Source of the DNA: Pithys albifrons albifrons
Taxonomy: Eukaryota; Chordata; Aves; Passeriformes; Thamnophilidae
DNA: 64,000 bases
Assembly (NCBI RefSeq): GCF_047495875.1
Contig: NC_092480.1
Location: 62,001 to 126,000, forward strand
Reading direction: 5' to 3'
Below the pieces are notes generated by a model. The model saw only the letters and a program-made list of their open reading frames with translations. It did not search any database and had not been told where the DNA came from. Every line of letters starts with the position of its first letter. Within the stretch, counting starts at the first letter, position 1. Positions 28,001 through 38,751 of this stretch are shown piece by piece. The translations under genes and the position numbers were made by a program.

Positions 28001-31000
28001 CAGGGCCAAAAGTTCCTTCTCAGAAGAATCCCATTTGCAGATAGTGGAATCACAGATGTGAAAATGACTTTTAAGAGTATCCCAGGAAAGCCTCCAAATA
28101 AATCAGGCCACAGTGTTACTGGTTGCACTTGAGAGCTTGTCTGTAGGGGATTGTTCTTGTTTTCAGAGGGGATGTGATAAGCCCTGACATCAGGGGTTAT
28201 TCACTGCTCCTGTCACACTCTCACCCAAGAATTATTTTGATATTAATGAACGAAATCAGACAGAGCACCTCTCTCAGGTGGAATGGAAATTGCTCAGACA
28301 GTGTATGAACTCTATGTGTGGATACCACTGGATTCCTGCTTTTGATGGTGTATGGAAGAAAGTTTTCCTCAGCAGCAGATTTGAGTCACTTCCCTCTGGT
28401 GCTAACAGAGTGTTGCAGTTAAATTACAGGTTGCATTTCTACTCCTCCTTGGACATCAGTGTCTTGGAATAGTCTGTTGCAAGTGTCATCTTTGATAAAA
28501 AGCCAAGATAAATTTTAGTAAGTGCAGCTGAAGAATAAACTTCAGAGGAGCAACTGAAACTTTTCAAGATCCATTTTGAATATTCACACCCTAAACGAGC
28601 TCAGTATAGGTATGGTTTGGGCCAAGTTTACAAAGGATGATTATGCACTTCTTGTGCCTTGATTCTCTGAATCTTTCCTAGGCTGTTTCTCCTAATGCCA
28701 GCAGTTAAGTGATACAGCACAACTTATTACTTTTTAAAAAGCATAATCTATTTTTAGCACTGCTCCCTAATTCAAACCTTCTGAACTTAATAAAAGATTT
28801 AAATCTGGAAGCTCTTTAGCTTTTAGGATGTGAGTTTGCCTACAAATAAAAAATGGCAGCAAAACATTTATTTTCACTTTGATTCTGCTTGTCTGTTTAT
28901 GTATATTTGATGTTGGTATATATGTGTATTTGTGTCTATACATATACTTGTTATTGGACAGGCAGGAAAACAAAGTGAGCTTCATGTATACAAACACATG
29001 TGTAAGCAGGGTATGGATTCAGGCATGAAAACACTACTTTGGATGATGATAATTTATGATAAGGCCAAATACACAGTAGTCTGAGTTTACTCAGCACTTG
29101 CCACGTTACCCAGGAATGGCTCCTTCCCTCTACATCCATTTCAAAGGGCTGACTGCTGAAATTCAAACTCTCTTAAAATATAGTTTCAAAATTGGTAGTC
29201 CTTGAAAAATGTTGAAATGACTTCTGAGAAATACTTTAAGACTGACATCTTTCCATGAGACAGCTGTAGGCTGTTGCCCACATCTTTTTTCACTTTAAAA
29301 TCTGCTGTGCTTGTGAGGCTGAACTGCCCGAGAGGGCTGAAATCTCCTCTGTGTGTCCTTCCCCTGCCAAACCTGTGCTTGTCCTGGGTGGCACTGCCTG
29401 TGTTGCCTTTGGGCTTGTTTAAAATTTTTGTTGCTCTGTGTTCCTTGGAGATTTAAACATCGGTGAGAGATGAGACAGTCTTTGTCCTTGTCTGCAGGGT
29501 GTCCTGAGTTAGAACAATAGAGGGAACAGTCAAACAAGGCAATGGTCTCTCCCCGAAAATACAGAACATCCTCTCCTTTGGTGTGGCACCGAGCCTGGCA
29601 CTGCCACCCAAGGGGTGTTTTTAGCCTCATGGATAATGCTTCCAATATGCTGCAGTTCGAACACGCAGGAAAAACAATCCCACCTCCTTCTGAAGTCATG
29701 GGACAGGGGCTGAGCAAAACCTGAGCCAAGCTGGAAGAAGCGTTTCCCAAATTGCTGCTAACAGCACAAAGAGCTGCCCACAGGAAGGGGAAGAGGTTTT
29801 TTGGGTAAGAACTGCGGAGCCTGCATACATATGGCGTTACTCTTGGATCCGGTTTCTGGGAAAATCCTCCGTTGTCTCACCCACTGAGAGCCGGATCCAG
29901 CCCTTCAGGCACGGGGCTGCTCTGCCAGCGCTTTGGAAGGAAAGGGTCTGGAGCCACGTGGGCACCATCAGCACAGAAAGGGGCTTCCCGGGGCCAATGC
30001 CATTGCCATGCGTGTGTGTCCTGGCCAGTACTGCTGCAACTGGCTGGCCAGAAGCAAACACTCTCCTCTAGTAGCCATTTAAACGAAACTTAAAGTGAAA
30101 AGCATCTCATTTCTTTGACCTGTCCTTACAGGGTCTCATCTACACAAATACAGGCAAGTTCAGAGAGCGTTTATTCTTCTTTGAATAACAAACTGCTTTT
30201 AATTTAATAACTTTGAGGGATCTGCATATGTTTCTAGCTTCTTTTTGAGGCATATACCATAAATCCCAGCAATTATCTAAAGTTAAATTTCCATTTCATC
30301 ACTGCTTGTTACAGTGAGAGCCTTCCCAAACTATGGAAAGCATCAGGTTTGTTCATGTTGAGCTCTCTCTGGATTTTTTGTGGGTAATTTCTGTAACTGG
30401 CACCTATTTGAGTACTTGAATGAAGCTGTTTGAGCTTCCTTTTCACCATTCACAGGTGTAGGTGACTCAAAGGAAATAAAATGAGGATCTTATCTAGAAC
30501 ACCTGCAAAACATAAACTTCTTTGTGAGCTTATGGGCATTGTTACAGAACTAATAAGGCTTAAAGAGACAAGTTGGGGGGGGTTAATAAGACTTCAAAAA
30601 ATAATATTATAGAAAACTATGTATGGTGCAGGAGAGTCTGGTTATTGGTTCAATGGTGAATCAGCTCCATATTCTTTCTGATTGCAGGTACTTTTGGGAA
30701 AAAGGAAAAAACCCAAAAGGGGGAGGCTTTAGAAATTTATAGTCACCGTTCCCCTGATGATGGTGGCTTTAGATGATCACTTTAAAGGCACAAGGCTCTT
30801 CCTTGTATCCAGAGATGTTTGCTGAGGGCAGCAGGAGTATGAGCTCTCCTAAAACCAGTCTGTCCGAGCCAGAAAAGAGTGAAAATGATATTTCTTATAC
30901 TCTCTTAAAAGGTGATTTATAATGCTAATCAAGACTTTTAATGTAAAATCAAGTTTCAAACTGCAGCATATCCTGTCCTGTGCACACCCCCCCTCAGTGC

Positions 31001-34000
31001 TCCGCTGGCCCAGGGCTTTGAAAACGTTGCAAAATATGAACAGTCCCTGTCCTGGTGGTTAAATGGAGGTTATTGATCAGCCAGCTAATGAGGGCCAGCC
31101 CTAATGAGGGCAGGAGCTTCAGGGGAAAGCAGGGCTCGTACTGGCCACAACGTGTAACTGTATTTGGCAGATGGAGCTTTGAGACCAGCAAATCCAGCGA
31201 TAAACTGGATTACTTTTCCCTTTAAAGAAAGCAGCTGATGTGGTTGAAAAGGAGCTTTCACTGTCATCAATTCATGCCACGATCAACGTAGCAGAGGAGA
31301 GCTTATTCCTTTGCAAGGCTCCACCTGTTTTACAAATCTGTGTGTTCTGTATAGGTGCATAATACCTTTTTATACTATGTTTGGGAAGTATAAATTAGGA
31401 GCTGAGGGATGGTCATGGTAACAATGCAAAGGCGTCTCTGAGAACGGGAGAAGGAACAGAAGGAATTTTGTAAAAGCAGACTTGGTCCTGAGGAAATAGA
31501 GCTGAACAAGTGTCATGTTGGATGTAACATTTTCCCTCTATTTTTCACTTAAAGGTAAAGGGAGGGCTCAGGATTCCCTGTTTAAATACAAGTATAGGAA
31601 CAAATTCAGCCTGTGTAAGTGGAACTTCTTAAGCTCTTGCTCTGTAATCCCAGGGTTGAGTGTTCCGTCACACACGTGACTTCCCAGTGCTGTGAACTCT
31701 CCAGTTTTCAGCAGTTTCACAATATTTGGCCCAAGAAACAAAACATTTCATCTCACTTCATTTCAAAGGGAAAAAAACATGGCTTTAGATTTTTGTCTTG
31801 AACAGCAAAACTGAAGAACAACCCAACTGTCCCCTGAGGATTCAAATCAGAAAGGCAGATGGCATTTGTGCCCCAGAAATTACCTTATGGAAAACACTGG
31901 TAGGAAATTTTGGTTGGGAAATAATTGATTTGGTGTCAGAGCAGACCTGGGGGATCTCTTACCCCAATGCTTGTGCTATTCCATACCTCTGAGCTTATGG
32001 GTCGGTTTTAACTGAGTTTGAACTTACCATGGTGTGTCCACATTTGGAAGTTGGGGATGGGCAAAGCCAAGAACTGATCCCCGATTTTTGTTCAGTTTTA
32101 GCATGGATGTAGTGCTGAAACTCGAGCAGAGAGTGCCTGACACCGTGCAGATTGAACATCGTATTTTTCTGCAATGCATCATCTCCTGGGCCAGGTTTTA
32201 GGGCGTTAACACACGTTTTGGGTTTCTTGGCTAACGTTTAAAGGGCTCTGCTTCCCTCTAGTGGGTCCACTTGGCACTTTCCTCCCCTTGTTCATTCTAT
32301 TTAAAATCCTGACAAACAGTTTTTGATAATTTATATTTTTTCTTGACGTTGCTGTTCAAAGACACTTCCCTGTTCTACTTGTCCTACGCTTCTTAAGTTT
32401 AACCCTCTTCTCCCTAGCCTTGTCTTTTATTTCCAGTGCTGAAATACATGAACATCACTAGGGAAGAGACTCCAAGCCTTGTCAGACTGACATTGGAATA
32501 AAGTGATGGGCTCTGAAGGATTTCTGTGTGGAAATCCTGCTCATAAATTAAGGTAATAAGAAGTGAAGGCAAAACTGAGGTGGTCATCTGAAATTTTGAG
32601 AGCACAGAAGGTGTGGGTGTGTTGACTTCTGGAGTGTGAAACCATCTGCTCTTCCTGCTTCAGTATCAGTGTGAAAATGCCTTTGTGTGTAGAGATGACC
32701 CCTTGAATCAGCTGCAATCTGTCCAGGAAGCCAAGCTGTTGGGGTTTTTTTTGATGCTGTGAAGCAAAAGAAGAATACAGCAAAACCTGGCTGGTAACAC
32801 TCACCAGGGCAGAGATGCACCCTGACCTCTGACATCTGTTTTTCAGCTTCCTGTTCTGTTTGGCTCTCCAAGGCTCAGACTGAGTTTAAGAGGGTGGCTG
32901 AGGAAAATGTGACATTGCCTTGTCATCACCACCTGGGGCTCCTGGAGCAGGGGAGTCTGGACATCGAGTGGCTGCTGCACATTTCTGAAACTGTGCAGAA
33001 AGCGGTAGGTTAGATGAGAAAATCATCTTATTTCTTCCTTGACACCACCAGCCATTGATTTAGCAAGATTCCTGTGATGATCTTTGCAAGTTGCTCTGAC
33101 GACCTCAGCCATGTTTAGAAAACACAGCTGATATAGAGAGATTTATCAGGTATAAAAGTTATTTGATATTCACACATGCTGTGTTGGAACAGGTTCCGTT
33201 ACAATTAAGGTTTCTTTAAATGTAATCAGTCACCACTAGATAAAGTTCAGAATTGCCCTTCAGGTGTTCAAAAATGACCTTGGATTTTGTAGGCCCTGTT
33301 TCTGAATCCTCAGTTTCAGGAAAAAATACAGTAGTTTACTACTCACAAAGAGTAGGTCTGCAGTATCTTACATCGGCTGAGCCAGACCTATAGACTGCTT
33401 TGATACATTGTGACATGAGCTGATGTCTATTTTGACAGCGGTATAAATGCTCCAGTGTAAATCTCTAGCATAAGTACACTTTATGTATCATTTTCAGGCT
33501 AGAAATCCAGGTTCAGTTTTCCACAGGCATCCTGTGTGACCCTCAGCAGTCACTTAACTGTGCAGAACCTTGGTCTGGAGTTCCTGGAAACGCTTTATTT
33601 GTCGTTCTCTGTGCAAGTACAACTACCACTGGCTGTCAGTGCCTATCTCTGCCCCTCAGGTGATCACTTACTCTGGGGGCCATGTCTATGATGACCTGAA
33701 TGAGGAGCAGAAAGGACGTGTTTCCTTCACATCCAACTTCCTTGCTGGAGATGCCTCCTTACAAATCATCTCCCTGCAGTCCAGCGATGCAGGGAAGTAC
33801 ATCTGCAAGGTTAAAAATGCTGGGCGGTACGAGTGGTCTCGCATCACCCTCAGGGTGGTAGGTAAGGACACTTTGTTGTTCTCCCAAAGAAAAAGATTTC
33901 CAGACTCACTTCCTGCAGGGAGATTTATTTCGCAGGGTATAAATGCACAAAGACATCTCATGGTCAGGTTTCACTGTCCAAATCTATATATGCCTTTGTA

Positions 34001-37000
34001 TTTATTGGCAATGGACAGGCCACAGGAAGAGGCTAAAGAGTGAGTTTGAGGTAAGTGATTATCCACAACGTCATATGAACTTTTTTTTCCAAATTATCAC
34101 TATGATCTCATCACTCAAACTGGGCTGATATTCTGGTTTAGCTGGTAATCACCCTGTCCAGATCTCCTGCAGTGGATTGTGAGTTCATGTCCCAGGACCC
34201 CAACCTGATCCAAGTCAGTGGAGGTGACAAATAAACTGCCAAATGACTATTTCCTTTCCCTGAGTTCAGCTTCTACATTGGCTCTTCCATGTACACTGTG
34301 ATCCTGTGGAAGGAGTGACGTGTCCTGACAGATCCCGTCGGGAGAAGGAAGAAATGGAGAAGTAGAGGGAGGGAAAGGATGTTCTCTAAATAGTGCCTGG
34401 AAGAGGAACATGGTGACAGAGCTCCACTGAGGCAAACTGCCACTATTATAACGGCACTCCTATGGCTGAGGAGTAGCACACAATTGAAGCTTAAGTCCCC
34501 TAAAAACCATCACTGGTGTGATTCCTTAATGCATTCCAGAGAAGGCAGCTCTTGGAAGCCGCTTAAATGACAGACCTTGCGAACGATAGGGTTTATGCTG
34601 AGAAAACAGCCTGCTGTGTTTGCATGACCTGTCTTCTGTTGCTCCTAGAGAAACCTGCCAAGCCAAAGTGCTGGCTGGAAGGAGAGATACTGGAAGGGAA
34701 GGAGCTGTCCCTGCAGTGCCGCTCTGCCTCTGGCACTGCCCCCATCTCCTACCGCTGGGAGCGCATCAACGAGGAGGACAGAGTCGAGCACCTCCCACCC
34801 AATTCCAGAGTCAGTAAGTTGGGCCATTTCCTCAAATCCAGAGTAAGTAAGTCGGGGCATTTCCCAGAAGCTCTGGGAAGGCTCAGAGCAAGACAATGCC
34901 AACGTGGACATGCACATGGACAGTCAGATGCTTGCTCTAAAAGTGGGATCAGTTGGTGGCAGTGTGAGTAATGATCCTACAGCTCCTCTCGCAGCTGCAG
35001 CTGGACCTTGTAGGGTCCTCCACCCTGAGCACAAGGAGGTTTTTTTAATGCTTTATTGAAGGTTGACAAATGACCTTTTGATTGTCCTGGAACTGATTTG
35101 ATGCAGAAGTTCAACTTGTGCTTCTGTGTCCTACCCACGGTTAAAGTTTCTTACCCTGTTTGATTAATCTCAGTGGTGTTTTCCCTGTTTCAGACATTTC
35201 TAACCCCGGGCAAGTCCTCCTGAAGAACCTCACGCAGATGAGCACAGGGTTATACCAGTGTGTGGCCACCAACGAGGCTGGGCAGGAGAGCTGTGCTGTG
35301 CAGGTGACAGTGCAGTGTAAGTACTGGCACGGACTGGTGTTCACACATCACATGAGCTGCTTCCCACCTAGGGCCACACCTTTGCCCTTTCAGACTTTAA
35401 TCCCATAAAATAGTTCTTACTTACTCTTATTTATTGCAGTTAGGATTTGCACAGCAGGCCCCTGTATAACCTAAAGCGATAAAAACATCACAGCCTAAAG
35501 TGATAACTTCATTTGGTCTCAGATGTTTTGGTCTGTTAGAAACGTTGATTTTCAGAATGATTAATGAAATACAAGGGGACAAAACTGAGTTAGAGGTTCC
35601 CGAGTTTGCAGCTTTGATGTACTTCTGGCTGGAGTGATTGGACACTATTCTCAGGTATAATCTCTCTCTGGCCATTCCATCATTCCAATTCCAAATTATG
35701 CATCTGTTGCACTTGGGAGACTAAACAATCTAAAGAGAGCTGGAAACGCTGACTGTTACATGAAATAACGTGCAGGATGAAAAGCAACTTTGACAGGTTT
35801 TAATTCAGATCTAATTCTGTCCCGAGCACTAGAGGTTAAATTCTGTGTCCTACCTACTGATTAACCACTCAAGGGTGTGTGCACCTCTTGGAACCCTTCT
35901 TTGCATATGCATACCAGGAAAAGGTGGAGTTTAGCACTTAGAAATCCAAACAATAGAGTCCAGAAGCTCTCAAAGGAGATCAGCAGGAGCTGGAACTGCT
36001 GTGATAAGAGACTAATAGAGAAGTCTCTTCTTGGAGATTCCACAGCTTTGGAACTTTTCTGCCCAGCCAAGCCTGAAATACCTGGAATATGGTCACGTAG
36101 CAGGGAAAACCGGTTTGCCTCAGGCATCTGAAGTAAAAGCGTCCAGGCAGCTTTTCTGCCAATTGAACTGAATCGGTTTCCCACCTCACTTGGATTTGCT
36201 AAACCCTCCGTAGGGACGAGCCTTAAGAAAACAACGTTCAGCCAAGCCCAGCCTAACCTATCAGAAGTTGTCACAAAGTATCAACAGAGAAACGTCTCAT
36301 CTTTGCTCTTAGGGATGAAAATTCCCACGCGCAGGATGGTCTTCCTTTCTTTCTCTTTCTTCCTCTCTACCCCAGCTCAGGTCACTTTTCTCCCACGATT
36401 AAATAATTCATTGTGGAAATGGGTTGTAGTCATTTCAGGGTAAATCGAAGGGAGGAATAAAATCCTCACGGGGAACCACTCAAAGTTCAAACACTTCTGC
36501 CTCAGGAACCTGCTTGGTGCCGCGTTTCGCAGTGGGCTACCCCGGCCGCACTCTCTGTGGCTCTGGGCTCATAGCAGAACACTTTTTTCCCTTCCCCATT
36601 CCATTCTGACCCACAGCTGAAGGCACAGCACTTGTGATCCCACCCTTCCAGAGCTGATTGCTTTTCTGTCAGCTCAGCTTTAGTAACAATGCCTGAAGAT
36701 AAACTGGTTCAGCTTCTAGGTGGAGACACACCTAAATAAATACAATAACATGCTCTGTTCCGGTTTGCTGTAAGTTGTAGTGGGAACTGGAACCTGACCG
36801 TGCAACTCAAGTGAGAGTTTATCACCTAATACATTTGTTTTCTGGACAACAGATGCCCAAAATATCGGCATGATCGCTGGGGCAGCGTGTGGAGTGGTGG
36901 TGGGACTCTCCCTCCTCTTCCTGGTAGTGAGGCTGACCTTAAGGAGGAAAGAAAAGAAGAGATATGAGGAAGAGGAGGCACCAAATGAAATCAGGTAACG

Positions 37001-38751
37001 CCTTTTACTTAATCCTCCACCTCCCACAGTCCCTTCTTACAGTTTCACATATCTTTTCACTATAGATTACAGTAACTGTAAGTAGGTATAAGTGTTGCCA
37101 AAGTTTGTTCTAAAAAGCTTTTAAAGTCTCTGTGAAATACCACTGACAAATTTCTTGACTTGTGAGAAGCTTTGTGAAGACTTTCCAGAAAATTAGATTA
37201 AACTTCCCCTCCTCCCCCAGGGCAAATCAGCATAAAACGCATCAAGCTGTTCTTTCTCACATTTGGAATTCACCATTTTAAAGCATTTGCATAATCTTTT
37301 ATGGTATTAAATTCAACCCACTTGTCCATTGTGGCTCTGAGATGTTCTGAGGTTTTTACTTTTTTTTTCTCCTCTTTCTCCTTCTCTCTCTCTCCTCTTT
37401 TCTTTTTCTCCTTCTCTTTCTTTCTCCTTTTTTTCCTTCTCATTTCTTCCTTTCAGTTGCAGTTTCTATTGGAAATGCTCTAAAACAGGCAGGTTCTCTC
37501 TCTTCCTTGAGTCTTTTGAACAACTGTGCTTCTGGATTTAGCTCAGGATAGCAATCCCCTGAGCTGTGTGTGAAGGGAGCAGCCTCAGCCCAGCAGTGCT
37601 GACACATGTTCTTAGAGCTCATCTGTCCCAGGCCTGCCCCTCAACTCCCCTAAGCTGAGACTGGTCTCCAGCCAACCCAGCCTAAACTCCTCAGGAAGGA
37701 AAGTGCTGGAAGGATCTATTTCCAGGAATGAGTTTGAGCTGCTCCCGTCCTGGAAGAAACAACCTCCTTGCCTTGATCCATCTTTGTTTCTATTTGTACA
37801 ACTGCCCTCATATGACATCTATGCACCATTAGGCACCTCTGTAATCCCCTCAGCAGCTGATTCCTCTGCCTAACAGTCAGGCTGCCAGCATAAAAGCAGG
37901 GTCTGCTTATTCCTTCCCTTCCCTTTTTCCTGTTTGCCTTCACATCTTGCATGAATTTTCAGTTTGAGCCTCACCCTCTTATATCACCTTTTCATGCCTA
38001 ACTGTTACATCCTCTCTTTCTTTCTCTCTCTCAGGACCCAGTTCTTGCACTTCTTTTCCTTCCCACAGGTTATTTTAAGCAGAAGAACCAGTTTCAGCTA
38101 GTCTTGCCCAGGCCATTTCTCATAATGACTAAGGATTACAGAGCAGACAGTTCTATCTGAGCTGCTTGCACCAACATTTAGCGTTCGCTCCACACACCAG
38201 AGCTGCACGCACAGAGCTGGTCGTGAGCTCTGGGTATTTATTCCAAACCCATTTGACCAACAGCTCTGCATGGCTACAGGAAGTCCAGCACACAAAGTGA
38301 CATGGCACAGAATTCAGAAAATAGATAACAGAAAACAGATTTCTGGGCAGATTTGGTGATTTGCAGCCTCAGTGGGCAAGTGCCTATTGCAGTGTTGAAA
38401 TGAGTGAGAGGTTCTGTTCATGTGATGCTTAAGCCCTGTTGTCTGTTTGGTTGCAGAGAAGATGCAGAGGCACCCAAGGCCCACCTGGTCAAGCCCAGTT
38501 CCTCCTCCTCTGGCTCCAGGAGCTCTCGCTCAGGTTCCTCCTCCACCAGGTCGACAGCCAACAGTGCCTCCCGCAGCCAGCGGACTTTGTCCACAGAAGC
38601 TGCTCCCCATCTCACCCCTCCCCAGTACAGCCAGAGGGAGATGGAAGAGAAGGGGATGGAGCCAAAGAAAGTTGACTACAACAATCTGATGAAAATGGGA
38701 GCGACACTGGCCATGGTGCCTGCCCAGAGCCGGGCCTTCCAGACCGTGTGA
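1058..38751 (+). CDS. CLMP: CXADR-like membrane protein (CLMP/ASAM), spliced gene, 7 coding exons
   Basis: Type I Ig-superfamily adhesion molecule of the CAR/CTX family, found at epithelial cell junctions; human loss-of-function causes congenital short bowel syndrome (established knowledge). Joining 1058-1085, 32847-33004, 33660-33861, 34649-34813, 35194-35316, 36853-36994 and 38457-38751 gives 1113 nt, or 370 residues plus stop. All junctions are GT-AG and in phase. Reading in order: signal peptide (about 1-18); V-set Ig domain with C35, W51 and C111 (DAGKYIC); C2-type Ig domain with C153, W166 and C207, plus the extra cysteines C137 and C218 seen in this family; transmembrane helix about 230-251; basic stop-transfer; acidic stretch; serine-rich tail with a KPSSSSSGSRSSRSGSSSTR run; C-terminus SRAFQTV as in human. 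N-glycosylation sequons lie at N30 and N196. HSPA8 follows on the same strand. The first exon is the least certain part. Confidence 0.95.
1601..1626 (+). repeat. (GAAA)n simple repeat in a purine-rich tract
   Basis: A short run of GAAA units lies inside a G/A-rich stretch spanning about 1545-1720. The long minus-strand open frames over it are low-complexity Ser/Phe/Leu/Pro artefacts of the purine tract. Confidence 0.7.
3897..4015 (+). repeat. Local duplication, unit A copy 1
   Basis: Begins ACTAAATCAGC and ends TTGAACTGGGGTGTTACACT. It is clearly similar over its length to 4160-4290, with substitutions and small indels. The family is not recognised. Confidence 0.75.
4031..4150 (+). repeat. 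Local duplication, unit B copy 1
   Basis: Starts with a CCTGTCACATC core and contains CTTCTCCCTAAAT, an A-rich stretch with a T run, and an ACTCT..CTCTC end. It matches 4630-4786. It follows unit A copy 1 after a 15-base gap. Confidence 0.7.
4160..4290 (+). repeat. Local duplication, unit A copy 2
   Basis: Second copy of the unit at 3897-4015. It shares the CTTTCTGGTGTCCTGCT and CTGACCAAGATGT segments and ends in the same TTGAACTGGGGTGTTACACT. Confidence 0.75.
4630..4786 (+). repeat. Local duplication, unit B copy 2
   Basis: Second copy of 4031-4150, here separated from unit A copy 2 by about 340 bases (4291-4629) that the first copy lacks. It carries an expanded poly-A run near 4722-4738. 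Confidence 0.7.
5094..5118 (+). repeat. G-tract cluster, possible G-quadruplex
   Basis: Four consecutive G runs of four to seven, separated by single T residues, with another G8 run at about 5138-5145. Short one-base loops are the classical pattern for a stable parallel quadruplex. It would lie on the sense strand of CLMP intron 1, so the nascent RNA could fold as well. Confidence 0.6.
8431..8470 (+). repeat. Poly-T/C tract
   Basis: T-rich tract with interspersed C. A similar tract lies at about 8686-8712. Neither is followed by a recognisable exon. Confidence 0.65.
12718..12803 (+). repeat. AT-rich (TAA)n-like low-complexity tract
   Basis: Degenerate run of AATAA/TTAAT units with almost no G or C. 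Confidence 0.75.
15539..15570. repeat. Perfect AT-rich inverted repeat
   Basis: A 13-base arm at 15539-15551 (ATTATGTATTTAT) is exactly complementary to 15558-15570, with a 6-base loop. It could extrude as a cruciform or fold as an RNA hairpin. Its composition makes chance origin likely. Confidence 0.6.
21066..21275 (-). mobile_element. CR1 LINE 3' fragment, antisense
   Basis: Read on the + strand it starts with the reverse complement of the CR1 3' tail (CATAGAATAT) and continues through segments typical of avian CR1, such as CCCTGCACAGGACACCCC and GACCACTACCCTGGGGAGCC. The element therefore lies on the - strand and is 5'-truncated. Confidence 0.8.
21278..21600 (-). mobile_element. Second CR1 LINE fragment, antisense, diverged
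   Basis: Begins TCATAGAACAGT, then the CAGGCTGCTCAG and CCAGTCCAGTTTCAA segments. An internal AGAATCATAGATGCTGAG at about 21428 suggests a further copy inserted or juxtaposed. AAATTTTTTCCTTAAATCT and CTTGTTTCCTCT segments are also CR1-like. Confidence 0.65.
21781..21900 (+). mobile_element. CR1 LINE 3' end, sense
   Basis: Reads toward a 3' end of the form CTATCCTGTGATTCTA, the usual CR1 3' terminus, preceded by a diverged TTGGACCAGATTATCTTGG segment. Its orientation is opposite to the two fragments just upstream. Confidence 0.7.
26530..27000. other. GC-rich patch inside CLMP intron 1 with overlapping long open frames
   Basis: This stretch is richer in G and C than its surroundings and contains a CpG-bearing core (about 26815-26910). 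It supports a 217-codon open frame on + (26394-27047) and a 245-codon one on - (26352-27089). Neither resembles a known family, and their mutual overlap suggests that few stops arise simply from composition. A regulatory element is more likely than a gene. Confidence 0.4.
32847..33004 (+). CDS. CLMP: CLMP coding exon 2 (signal peptide end, first half of V-set Ig)
   Basis: Acceptor TCTGTTTTTCAG; donor GCG|GTAGGT. Two bases plus 52 codons. Encodes the signal peptide end, the TE-x-KRV start of the mature chain, sequon N30, first Ig cysteine C35 (TLPC) and core tryptophan W51 (IEW). Ends in phase 0. Confidence 0.93.
33660..33861 (+). CDS. CLMP: CLMP coding exon 3 (second half of V-set Ig)
   Basis: Acceptor GCCCCTCAG; donor GTAG|GTAAGG. 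67 codons plus one base. Contains the conserved NFLAGDASLQI segment and the DAGKYIC second-cysteine motif (C111), as in human CLMP. Confidence 0.95.
34649..34813 (+). CDS. CLMP: CLMP coding exon 4 (first half of C2-type Ig)
   Basis: Acceptor TTGCTCCTAG; donor GTCA|GTAAGT. Completes a Glu codon, then 54 codons plus one base. Carries C137, C153 (LSLQC) and W166. The donor region is tandemly duplicated 33 bases downstream (see the 34804-34866 repeat), so an in-frame longer form ending at 34846 is possible. Confidence 0.93.
34804..34866 (+). repeat. 33-nt tandem duplication spanning the CLMP exon 4 splice donor
   Basis: TCCAGAG at 34804 recurs at 34837, and the GTAAGT donor at 34814 recurs at 34847, with GGGCCATTTCC matched by GGGGCATTTCC. 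The copies differ at a few bases. The period of 33 keeps the reading frame and no stop intervenes. The second copy also contains an overlapping GTAAGT at 34843, which would shift the frame. Confidence 0.85.
35194..35316 (+). CDS. CLMP: CLMP coding exon 5 (second half of C2-type Ig)
   Basis: Acceptor CCCTGTTTCAG; donor CAGT|GTAAGT. Two bases, 40 codons and one base. Contains sequon N196 (NLT), the STGLYQC cysteine C207, ATNEAGQESC with C218, and the closing strand VQVTVQ. Confidence 0.95.
36853..36994 (+). CDS. CLMP: CLMP coding exon 6 (transmembrane helix)
   Basis: Acceptor TCTGGACAACAG; donor TCAG|GTAACG. Encodes the hydrophobic segment of about residues 230-251, then a basic RLTLRRKEKKR stop-transfer and an acidic YEEEEAPNEI stretch matching the human tail. 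Confidence 0.95.
37349..37457 (+). repeat. Polypyrimidine tract in CLMP intron 6
   Basis: About 100 bases almost entirely T and C, mainly CTTT/CTCC units, ending in CCTTTCAG. It looks like a strong but apparently unused acceptor, and such a homopyrimidine run can form triplex DNA. The downstream sequence shows no exon I recognise. Confidence 0.7.
38457..38751 (+). CDS. CLMP: CLMP coding exon 7 (cytoplasmic tail and stop)
   Basis: Acceptor GTTTGGTTGCAG. The first half of the tail is nearly identical to human (EDAEAPKA, then the serine-rich run and TANSASRSQRTLST). The middle (about residues 313-350) diverges, and the last seven residues SRAFQTV match again. Stop TGA at 38749-38751. Confidence 0.96.

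Larger units (their letters stand above)
1086..32846 (+). other. CLMP: CLMP intron 1 (about 31.8 kb)
   Basis: Donor GTAGGT at 1086 and acceptor TTTTTCAG ending at 32846. I find no recognisable second gene inside. The many open frames are short, often overlap on both strands and match no family I know. The contents I can name are listed separately: a local duplication (3.9-4.8 kb), a G-tract cluster (5.1 kb), poly-T tracts (8.4 and 8.7 kb), an AT-rich tract (12.7 kb), an AT hairpin (15.5 kb), CR1 fragments (21.1-21.9 kb) and a GC-rich patch (26.5-27.0 kb). Confidence 0.75.

Noticed and set aside
33570..34043. 157-codon frame around CLMP exon 3
   Set aside because: Includes intron sequence on both sides of the true exon 33660-33861.
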